A stretch of DNA of 64,000 nt from a virus. The stretch is from positions 1-64,000 of IMG/VR virus record IMGVR_UViG_3300013109_000495. One strand, given 5' to 3'. Every line of letters starts with the position of its first letter. Position 1 is the first letter of the stretch. This document shows, in pieces, positions 1-12,000 of this stretch. The position numbers and the translations under genes are program-made. The notes beneath the pieces were generated by a model. The model worked only from the letters and a program-made list of their open reading frames with translations, ran no database searches and was not told the origin of the DNA.

Positions 1-3000
1 CTGTCCTTTCTTATGTAATATTTTAACTTGCGTTCCATCTGCTGGTGGAGAACTTAATATTATTCCAGCATTACAAGTATATTCATTAATGTCATCTCCG
101 GTAAACCCGCAAACAAACAGTTGGCTACCGTCATTGTTAAAACAGAAGCCTCTTGGGTTTGCTTCTTCAGTAAGTGTACTAAAAGACGTATTTTCGTAAG
201 ATGCTGTTGAAATATCAAATGCTGTTATTAATGTATATTGAAATATTGTTGGAGCACCAGTTCCATTTAAAACATACATTTTAGTTCCAGTATTATTAAA
301 TTGTACTGCTGATGGTTTTCCGGCTTGAGCACTGACACTGAAATTTTGAGAATATGTTGCTGTCGAAACATCAAAACCTGTACTTAATGTATATTCATTT
401 ATATCATCACCTGCCCAACCAGTAACAAACATCTTAGTTCCGTCATTATTAAATGCTAGACCATACGGTAGAAGTTCTTGAGACGCTACACTAAAACTAT
501 GTGTAAAGGAAGCCGTTGAAAGATTGAAGCTTGTACTTAATGCATATTCATCAACTTTATCTTGTCCTTGACCTAACACAAACAGTTTTGTTCCGTCTGT
601 ATTAAATTCTATACTATTGGCCGCATCATCTCCTTGCGTAGCAGATACAACACCAATATCTAAAAGACGAACATAAGTTATTGTTGAAACGTCAAAGGCC
701 GTTGATGCTGAATATTCATAAACACTATCGTTTGCTCTACCTAACATAAACATTTTAGTTCCGTCATTGTTCCACTTAACATCTCTTACATCGTTATCAG
801 TAGAATTTAAAGAAGTTGAGGCTCTAACAAAAGTTGCTGATGAAATATTTGTAAATCCACCTATTGAATAGTTAATAGTTGAGCCGTCCTCGCTAGTCAA
901 CAACAATCGTTGGCCACCAATGAATATGTCTAATTGACTAGCTGAGGTTAAGGCTTGTGTTGTCGTAAAACCGACTGTACTACCGTCACCTGTGTGGGTA
1001 TCAGTATATACTGTGTCAGCATAAGGGATAGTTTGAATTCCAGAGGCGTCTACGACTTCCACTCCTGAACTATGCTCCTTAATTCCTGTTCCTAAAGTAC
1101 CTCTTCTTAATTGAGATAATGTATCTCCATTTTTAACAAAGTATTCTATTCTTTCTTTGTCAACAAAGATAACTCCTGGCGTTGTTCCAGTTACTTCAGG
1201 TAATTTTGTTCCATCTTTAACTTGAATAGTTGATGATTCTGGTGTGATATCATTTGCTATTTCAGTTGTACTTGTTTTTGAAATACGTTTATAGAATGTT
1301 CTATTCAACATATCTTTAAATATTCTAAATCCTGTTGCTCCAACAGCCGATCCTAATGCAAAATATAATACATCTAATCTATCAGATGCTGTTATTGTTT
1401 TGCCTACTACTGTAACTATATTTCCTGTTAATGTATAATCATGATCTTTTATTAATTGTGTTCCATTTAACCAAACAGTTGTATATCCAGCATTTAATGG
1501 ATCAAATCTTAATGCAAATATTCCAGTTGATCTTCCTTCTAAAACTTCTCTTCTTAGTTTTGTACCAAGTGCATTATTAAATGTTGTAACTGTTATAACA
1601 TCACTTGATGACAAACTGTAAGGACTTGTTATTCTACTTGGAATTAAAATTATATCATTTCCTTCATTGTAATAATGATTATCAACTAATGTTGATATTG
1701 CAATTACATCTGTTACTGTTGGTGCTGTTACCATTGAAATTGTTTGTGCACCAATGTTAACTGTGTAATCAGTGTTTAATAATTTTTGTACTCCATTTAC
1801 AAATACTTGTACATCTGATTCAGCTGAAATTGTTTTTGACGGATCAACTGTTGAATCATCTTCTAAACCTGTTACTACACCGTAGTTGTATGTACTACCG
1901 TCACCTAAATAATATGTATTGTCGGGACCTCTTAACATTTTTCCATTAACTTCAACTAGTGTTAATCCTGAATATGGACCAATTGCTCCTGGTGGATATG
2001 TTAAAGTATGCCTAGTTGTTGATCCATCATATGTAATTGTACCTGACATAATTTGAGCATACGCTCTTGTTGCTGATGTTTGATTAAATCCTGCAACTTG
2101 AACATAAGCATTTGCCGCCGGAGCAGAATCAAATGTAACAATAATTGATTTTGCTAATGATGTTGTTGTGTATGCTGTTGTTGGTACACCATTAATTGTA
2201 ATATAAATTTGTGAATTACTAGAATCTAAATTAAAGTTTTCTCTTGTTGATGTTGTGTATGCAACTGTACTACCATCTCCTGTGTACGTATCTAATACTC
2301 TATAATTTTCTCCTGATATTGCAAACGTCCTAATTGAAATAATAGAATTATTTGCTGGTGCTGAACCAAATGTAACTGTTTTATTTGCTACATTAATTGT
2401 ATAATCTGTTGTAATTTTTTTAGTTACTCCATCAACTGATACAATAACTGATGCTAATGTTCCTGGATACTCTCCTGTTGAAAACGCTGTTGTTGATCCG
2501 TTACCTGTATAATTTTTTGTTGTAATAAATGGCGCACCTGATTCTGGTGATGTATAAACTTTTATATCTACTGTATCAAACATTTGTCCAGGTACTGCTT
2601 CTTCTGGAGCATAACTTGTATCTGGTGAAACAAATTCATCTCCTTCTAATAAAATATCTGATGGTGATGTACCTAATGCTGAATTAAACAATCCACCTTT
2701 AACAATTGAATCTAATGTTCTATCATCAGTTGGTGTTAATACACCATCGTCATCAAATAGTATAAATTTAATCACAGCTCCGTCGGCTGGAGCAGAACTT
2801 AATGTAAATGTTGTTGTTGACCCATCCCCTCTGAAAACATCTGTTGTTAATGTTCCTGCAACATATATTTGATAAACTTCAGTTGTTGCTGGTGCTGTTG
2901 TAAATGTAAATGCAACTGTATTACCATCTCCATAAAATGTTTTAATTTTTGATGTACCATAATGATCCCACGCATAATCATACCAACCCGATTTATCCCA

Positions 3001-6000
3001 TCCTTGACCTTGTGTAAACAATAAGCCTGTAACCATTGTGCCACCATAATCTACTCCAGTCATTAATTGTGATAATTCATTTCCTGGCATTCCTGACGCT
3101 GGTGTATAAAACCCTTTTGTTCTATCCGCCGCACTTAATCCTGTTTCGTCTCCATATACTTTGTATACATTTCCATCGTTGTCATCAAAATCTGTTGTTG
3201 CAGTAAAAGCCGATGTTGCTTTATACAATTGATTTTTATATCTAATTAAATCTCCATATGCATAACTGGATAATGCTGTCCAATCTTGTACTCGTGATGT
3301 AGATGATATTCTATCAAATTTAACTGTTGTACTAAAATCTCTTACAAGATCATTTCCTAAATTTGCATATGCTTTAGCTTGATCTGTAGGATTTGTACCA
3401 TCCACTAAACCACCTGAAATTATTACTGTTGGTGTTGATGTATAATTTGCTCCAATTCCGGTTACTGTAATTGCTGACACCGACCCATTCTTAACAATTG
3501 CCGTGGCAGTTGCCGCAGTTGTGTCGGGTGTTGTATACATTTTATACGTTGCTGATTTTATTAATTGTGCATATGTTACATACGAAGTTGGTTGATAAAA
3601 CGTGCCCGAATAACTGTCAAATGTAAATTGTCTTGACGTTCCTGTTCCACCATTTTGTGTATCAGCAATATTAGATTGTAATTCTGTTGTATAAAGTGGA
3701 TAATAATATCCCAATGATCCTGCACTTGCACCTGATGCCGCTGTATCATAAATTTGGAACGGTCCTGTACTGCCTGTGGTTCCACCTAATATTGTTACTG
3801 TTGGAACTGCTGTATATCCTGAACCTCCGTTAGTTACAGTAATTGAAGCAACGTGTTTTTTATAATATTCACTCCAAAATTTATGAGGATATTCAGTTTG
3901 TTTAGTAGCATCACCTAGTACATTTAAATTTCTTATTGTTCCGGTTGTTGCATCATAAAAAGGAGGATTATCAAAATCAGTATTAATTCCATCTTCAGTA
4001 TCTGTACCTGTATAACCTAATTTGTATTCTCTCAATTTTGTATGGAAAGGTTTAACTTCATTTATATAAGATTCAATCCAAGCATCTGTTCCTGTTGTAT
4101 AAGTTTTTCGTTGATCTAAAGTTCTTACAGAATTTCTTGCATTAATAAAAGATGTTTTAAACATCCAATCTACATAAGTTTGTTCTGACAATACTCGTTT
4201 TAATCCAATAAAAAATAATGTATTGTATTCTACTGCTAATTCATTTATAAACAAATCATCTCTTAATGCTGTTAATATTTTTCTAGTTTCTATTGCAGGT
4301 TCTTGATCAAAGAAGTTATCATCAAAATTATCTGCATCTGCAAATCCTGTTGCATCTTGCGTATAATCATAAAGTTTTGTTGATAATCTAAGTGTACCAT
4401 TTTCTGTTGCAACATTTTCCCACCCAGTACTGGTTTTCATGAATATTTTCCAACCACCGGTATCTGCGGATGTAACTTTTACGTGTTTACCTGTTGCTAA
4501 AGTTAATGCGTCTAATTCATATTGATACGTTACTTGCTTATCTATTGATGTATTTTCATCATGAACCATAGTGCCTGTCGTTTTATACCAATCAATGTAA
4601 GACCAATAATTTTTTGTATTAAATGTTTGTACTTTGGTTCGTGACCATGTTGATCCATCCCATTTATATATTGACCAATAGCCATTTACTGTTTCGTCTG
4701 CTTCAACAAGATAATTTAAAGTACCACTTAAATCTCTTGTATCAATATATGTTAGTTCAGCATATGTGGCAACTTTAGCGTCCCATTCTAAACTTTCAGC
4801 TGTTGGTTCTGGATCTTCTGAATTTAAATTATCTAAATTTATTGTTCCCGAAAGTTCATTAACTTTTAAAATTGAATTAGCATAATCTATTATTTCTTTT
4901 AATGCATTAAATCTATTAACATACCAAGATTGTCGTGGTCTTATATTATTTCCATATTTTTCATTTACAGGTAAATTTATATCCGGTACAATATCTCCTA
5001 TTAAATTTGAACCTATTAATGAATCCCACCAACGTGTTTCTATTTGTGTTCCTGGACGATAAAATTTATCTCCTTCACGTACTAATTTCCATATTGAATG
5101 TGCTCCTCCTTCAAATGTATTTGTTCTTGTGTCAACATTTAAAATAACTTCATCATTTGAAAGATCTTGTTTTGCACCAAATACTAACATTTTGTTTACA
5201 TCAGTAATTGAATAATGTCTAATATCTGAATTTAAAGGATTCAAAATTATATTGCTTATATAAGAAGCAGTATTTTTTCTTACAACTACTGAATTTGTTG
5301 GCATTGATTGTTTATTTCTTACCCAATAATAATAATAATTTACAAAACCATCGAGTGCTGAATTATATATTTGTTTAACGGTGTAATGTGAATTGTCTGG
5401 ATGTAACGGTATTCCTGATATACCTTGTGAGGATCCTGGTGTTGTTCCTGCTAAATCATTCCACTCATGTGGCAACATTGTTGATTCGGTCCATTCATAA
5501 ATGTCAATCGAAGATCCCGGAAATACTTTACCCCAGTTATTAATTTTAAATTCTTGATCTCCTTGTTCATACCATAACCATTTAACTTTAGATAAATCCC
5601 ACCATATTTCTCCAATATGGTCTTCGGCCCATGCAACTTTTTCTTTAGGATTTGTACCAGCATTATATGACGCTGGATCCCAAGTAGTTTTAATATTAAT
5701 TTCTCTATCTGCTATTCCTAAAATTCTTCCTTTAACTGGATCATATAAATCAAAATAATTTAAAATTTGTTTACTATTTTTATTAAAATGAAAAACCTGT
5801 CCTAATTTATTAATGTCTATTAATGCAGTTTCTGATGAAATTTCTTTCCAAGCGTATGTGTCATTAGTTGTTAAGTCAAAACAAGTAACTGTTCCGTCAT
5901 TACTAACCATTGAACTTCCGTCTGCAGATGTGTTACCTTCATCTTCTGGTGCACCAACAAAAACTGTTTGATCAATAACACAAACACCTCTACCAAAATC

Positions 6001-9000
6001 ATCATTTGCTGATACACTTGTTGTAACTAATATATCATCTATTACAAATTTTGTATTATACATAGTAGCGGTATATGCCGCACCTGATCCTAAATTTTCA
6101 TCAATAAATCTTGTATCTTGTAAATCAAATGTTGTTTCTCCCAAATCAAATTTTTGTTCTCTATGATTTGACATTTTTTCTGCACCAATTACTAATCTTG
6201 TTCCTGTATCGTTTATATCTACTGTACTACCAAATTTTGAATTAGTTTGTTCGTCTGGTGCTTTTATAGTTTGTTGCAAAGTATATGTGTTTGTAGATCC
6301 GTCTGCATTCCATTTATAATAATAGATAGCACCTACATCTGCTTGGCTACTATCATCAAATCCTGGAGCACCAACTACTAAAACTGTGCCATCTTTAGTC
6401 ATTGTTAATGACTCTCCAAATTGAGTATTCAACGAAGAACCGTCTGCTGTTGTACCTGTCAATGTTTGTGCAAGAGCAAATGAATGACTTGTACTATCAT
6501 CACTTGATTGTGATATTCTTGTATAAATTTCTACTTTTCCTGCCTGCCCTGGTGCTTTAGAACTAACAGCAAGTATATCACCATTATCATTTGCTTGTAG
6601 TCGATGACCAAATCTTTTATTCTCACCTGGGTCAGAAGATGTTATTGTTAAATTTTGTGTCCATGTATCATATGTTGATAAATCTTCTCCTATACCCCAT
6701 TCATACATATAAACTGCACCTGCATTTGTACCTACTCCTGGTGCTGAAACAAATAGATATTTTACTGGTGTGCTTCTTACTGAACTTGCTCCTGGTTCAC
6801 AAATTTTATGTGCCCAGCCAAAGTTTTGCGATGCCGCATCAGTTGGTGGTAATTTTGTAACTAATGGATCATATTTGAAGGTTGATGTATTCCATAAAAA
6901 TATTTTAATTAAACCTGCATCTGAAAATCTTGTACTTCCGTCTGAACCAAGAGAATTGGCATAAGGTCCACCTGCTACAACAAAGTTTTCGTCGGTACTC
7001 ATTGATAATGAACTACCTAATCTACTTGTATTATCACTACCAGAAGTTGTTGTTACAGCTGATTGTGTTAAAAATGTTGTTCCTGCTGTACTTTCTCTTC
7101 TAAATAAAAAGTGTACTGTACCTTGGCCTTTTGTTGGCGATGATATAATAACTGATCGACCATCATTCCTTGCTACTATTTGATATCCAAAATCTTGTTC
7201 TGCTGTTGTGTCTGGTGAAAGCATTCTAATTTGCGTGTATGGATCTTGCTTTTCATAAACACGCCACAATCCAGATGCATCTGCATCTGCAAAAACTTTA
7301 TCACCTTCTTTTGATATACTATCATTTAAATCATTATAAACATTATAAGATAACACATCATTAACATTGTCCATTGATGCTAATCTTACAGATATAAATT
7401 TGTAAATATTACCATATGAATCTGCTGTTGACCCATCTTCTAATGGTGTGAAGGTTGAAATTTCAGAAATAGTGTCTGTATAATCTACAATCACAGTTTT
7501 ATGAGTTGGTGCCGACTGAACAGTATAAACTCCATTTAATTCTACAGTTTTAGAATTTGTTATTGCAAAATAATCTGCCATTGTTGTTGAACTGCCTGCT
7601 ACTAGATCATGTGAACTGGTAAATGTAATTTCTAATTGTGTATTACCATTAATTGGTTTTAATTGTGCAATTTTATATCCTGACAACGTTAAACGAAATA
7701 CGTCCCAATCGTTATTAGTTTTATTTGCTACCCAAATTAAATCATTTGAGCTAGTTAAGGTAAGATCCAACTCTAAAAGATCTTCTATGTTATATGCTGT
7801 ACGTTGTACTTGATTTAATTGTGGATAACCTGCATTTGGAAGAACTTGTACTGTATCTCTATCTACCCCTTCTGTAGCATAACTATATCTTGAAAACGTT
7901 GTACTGGCTATATATTCAACTGGCTTACTATATAAATTATTTTTATCAACATAAACAGATCTAGCATACTGTTGTGTCTCATTTGACGTATCAAATAATT
8001 CAATACTTTGTGAATTCGCTGTAAACTCGTCATCATCTAACACAATTTGAATACTTTCTTTTAAATCTGTGTTTCCAATTTTACCTGTACGAATCATCCA
8101 TTCTGGATATAAATCTAAAGATATATTTTGTCCTTCGTATTTTGCTTTTAATAACTTATCAATAGCATTTTGCGTACCTTTTTCTTGAATATATCCTTGA
8201 TAAAATTTATATTGTGAAATATCATTAACAAAAAGATTTTCTAAGTAATCTCTTGATTGGTATCCAATTAAATGTTGTGCCAATCCTTGCTGTGATTCAT
8301 CAAAATTATTTGATTCTAAACTATAAAAATCATTAAACCGTGAAATTTTATAATCAAAATTTGGAATTAATTGTAATTTAGGCTTTTCCGATTTTTGTAT
8401 CCAACTTTCATTAACAAAAGTCGTGCTTGAATTATGATTTATTTTTGCAACATAAAATTTTCCTTGATACTCTACTGTGTCACCAATTTTATAATCTGTA
8501 TTTTTTAACCAATATGTTACCTGTGCCGCATCAAACATAAACCCTGGAGCATGATAATCACCAGTCCAGTTGCTTGTTTTCCATCCTACTAATTTTAATC
8601 TTGCTTGACGATATCCAGTATATGGTTCATATATAATATCAGAGAACACTGTTGTATTATCAAACAATAATATATGTTCTTTTTGAACTGTGTTTAATGC
8701 TATATTATAAAGTCCAATATCAGGATCTTTAATCGAAATTTCAAAATTCTTCCCTAACCTTTTAGTACTAACATTTACAATATCAATTTTTCTTCCACCT
8801 GCATCTAACAAAGAATAATCTCCTGCTAGGTTTTTTAATTTTCCAACAATTGAATTCTCTGTGTTAAGCTGAAATCCGTTTGCTCCTGGAGATATTGTAA
8901 TTGCTGAACCCGGTGCCCAAGGTTGCGTTGTCCAAAATAAAAATTCTTTAACTGACAATCTCCAATTTAATACTTCTTTTATTTCATTTGAAAATTTATC

Positions 9001-12000
9001 ATAAACAAAACCTTTAGATTCTAACCATTTTCCATATCCCATTAAAAAATCTACAACTTGTTGAATTGTATCAAATACATGACCATATGGAATAACTTGT
9101 GTTGTTGTTTGATAATTCTGATAAATTATTGCTTCTGCATCTGATACAATAACTTTTTGACCTGTTATGCTTTTTATAGGATAATAAAAATTAAAATATG
9201 GTTTTGTAGTAGAATATCCTAATACTTTCCACCCACCTAATAATGTTGATCCATCAATTGATGTGTCTGTATTCTTTTCAATTAACACTCCTGAATAATT
9301 AAAACTGTTTACAGGATTTGACGTTCTAAATAATATTTTATAGTTTTCATCTGGTATAAATTTAGAACCTGATGTTGATCCTGGTGAAACTGAATCAGTT
9401 AAAACTTTTATATTTTCTTTATCAGTAAAGCCACCTAACTTATAAGCTAATTGAATATCTAATTGTTTTAATTTATTATAAAAGAAAGTTAATGGATCTA
9501 GATTTTTAAATATTAAATAATTTACTACAAATGGTTGATATCCCGCTGTTGTATATCTTGTTACAACTCCTGTTTGAATATTTGTAGAAGTTTCTAAATG
9601 ATAGTTTGCTGTACTTAATTGTTGTATAATATTTGTATCTTTACTAATTAAATTATTTGAAATATTTTTAGTTAATCTACTATTATCAAAAAATAAATTA
9701 AAAAATTTCGCTGGTTTAGTAAGAGCCAATGTTTTTATTACAGAAAAAGGATATGCACTTGATCTTCTCCAACTAGTTTCTGCTGGACCTTGGTCTCCAA
9801 ACTTCCATGCTTGGTTTCTGTTTGGCACATCAAATGTATTAATTAATTTTGCGGCGATCGGATCTAATAAATTTCCTGACGTATCTACTGGAATATATGA
9901 TGCAATACTTGATTTACCATATCTACCTAAATGCCCTGCAACTGCGTCCCATAGTATTGTGTTACCTGATGTATATGGTGCCAAACCATATGTACTTTCC
10001 CAAGTACTAGGTTTTTCTGAATATCCTAATATCTCCCACGGTCTTATATGTGGACTATCTGTATCATAAAAATATTTGTATATGCCTCTCCAGTGGCCTG
10101 GCAATTTAGCATCGTTTATTCTATCTGTTGATGCTGAATAATTATATGTAAACGGTGATCCTTCAACAAACGTTGTATTATTAATATATTGCACACCATT
10201 TCTGCCTGCCCATATATAAAAATCCGAACCCATTACATCATTTATTTCTGTTAATGTATATTCTGTTGACTTAAATGCTGACGGAACAACATCACCTATA
10301 TCTAATAATGTAGAATCATATTGTGTTTTAATATTATTATAAATTCTTTTTTCAAGTTCTAATATTAAATTGTCTCTTTCGTCTCCGTATGCTTTAATAA
10401 ATGAACCGTCGTGTTTTCTAATCATAGTTTGACTTATAAGATAAGTGTCGTCTGTAAATAATTCGGGTTTAAATTTTGGATACAATCCTAATTTAGTTGG
10501 TGTTGGAGGAATAAAACTTCCAGTTGTATCACTGTAATCTCTAATTTTAATAATATCTCCTGCAACAAGTGTAGATATGATATTAATACTATCATCGGTT
10601 GTACTAACAGTATATTCTGTACCTAAAATCAACTGTACATCATTTTTATAAACATATACCGCTCTATTATTTGTTTCAGTCATTGTATGCACTGAATCAA
10701 TTGCATATTCAGTTTCAGATGCATCTTGTACAGTATAAGTTCTTAATGAATAATTTTCTCCTACTCCAATCATATCTTCATAAAAGAAAGGAAATGTTGA
10801 CCCACGTCCTTGATTTATTGCTATAATGATTTCATCAACTCTATCCGCGGCAATCCCTTCATATGCTGTACCAAGTCCATATGTTAAAAATGAATTATAA
10901 AATTTTTCATACTCTTGATTACAATAATCTATTGCAATTAATACATTTGCTTCTTGGTCTATTAATCCAAATACAGCAGGTAATAATGTTCCTTCGTGCT
11001 GAACTATTAATCCTCCATTCAACGTTGCATCAGGATTATCTCTGAGCGATGAAGAACCTGGTATACTTCCTGTTATATCTGTATTCTTATCAAAAATATC
11101 TTTTACGTGTCCAAGTATCTGTCCATATGTAAATGTACCTTTTTGTATATTCAATGGATTAACAGATAAATTTTCTGGTATTTGGTATATACCTTTATTT
11201 GAAACTTTTTTAGTTGCTGAATATCCTACTAATTTAATTTGATCATCTACTTTTAATTCTTTTACAAATTGAATATATTTGTTTACTGTTCCATTAACTA
11301 TTGTATAATCTGTTGTTAAATTTTTTCTTATACCATTTACAGTTACTGAAATTTCTAAATCAGTAAGAGAAATAGAATTTTTATAAAAATCAATTTGAAA
11401 CAATTGTTTTTCTGTTTTGTCTACTATAAATGTTCTAACTACTCGTTGTTTACTTTCGTTGGTTCTTTTTACCCAAGCACTTTTTGAATTATGTGTTGTT
11501 AGACTAGTAGTATAATGCAAATGACCTTCAGAAAGATTTTTAGTTATAATATTATTATCCGTTCTATATGTAAATGTTCCTGCTGTATGATCTGATTCAA
11601 AAACTATATCACCAATATTATTAATTGTATTATATTTTACTTTTATACCTAATACTGTATCTGTAGTTGCTGTTGTTGACGTTTTATAAGCAAAAACATT
11701 TGCTCCACTAAAAGTCGAATTTGGATACGTTGTTGTATCATCAAATGATATATGATCATTATCCCACATACCAAACAGCGGTGCTTGATTTACTTTAATT
11801 TTTGTCTGCCCTGTTTTCCAAGTAGTTGTTGACTTATCATAATAATAAGTTTTACCTTGGTTTGCTGTTCCAAATTCAATAAAAATTGATTCGTTATCTG
11901 CAGGTACGGCATCTGTAGCTTCGGTAAGATTAATTACTGACGTTGAGTCTCCGGCTTGTACAAAATTAATTACGTAAATTTTATTTTTTACAAGTGTATC

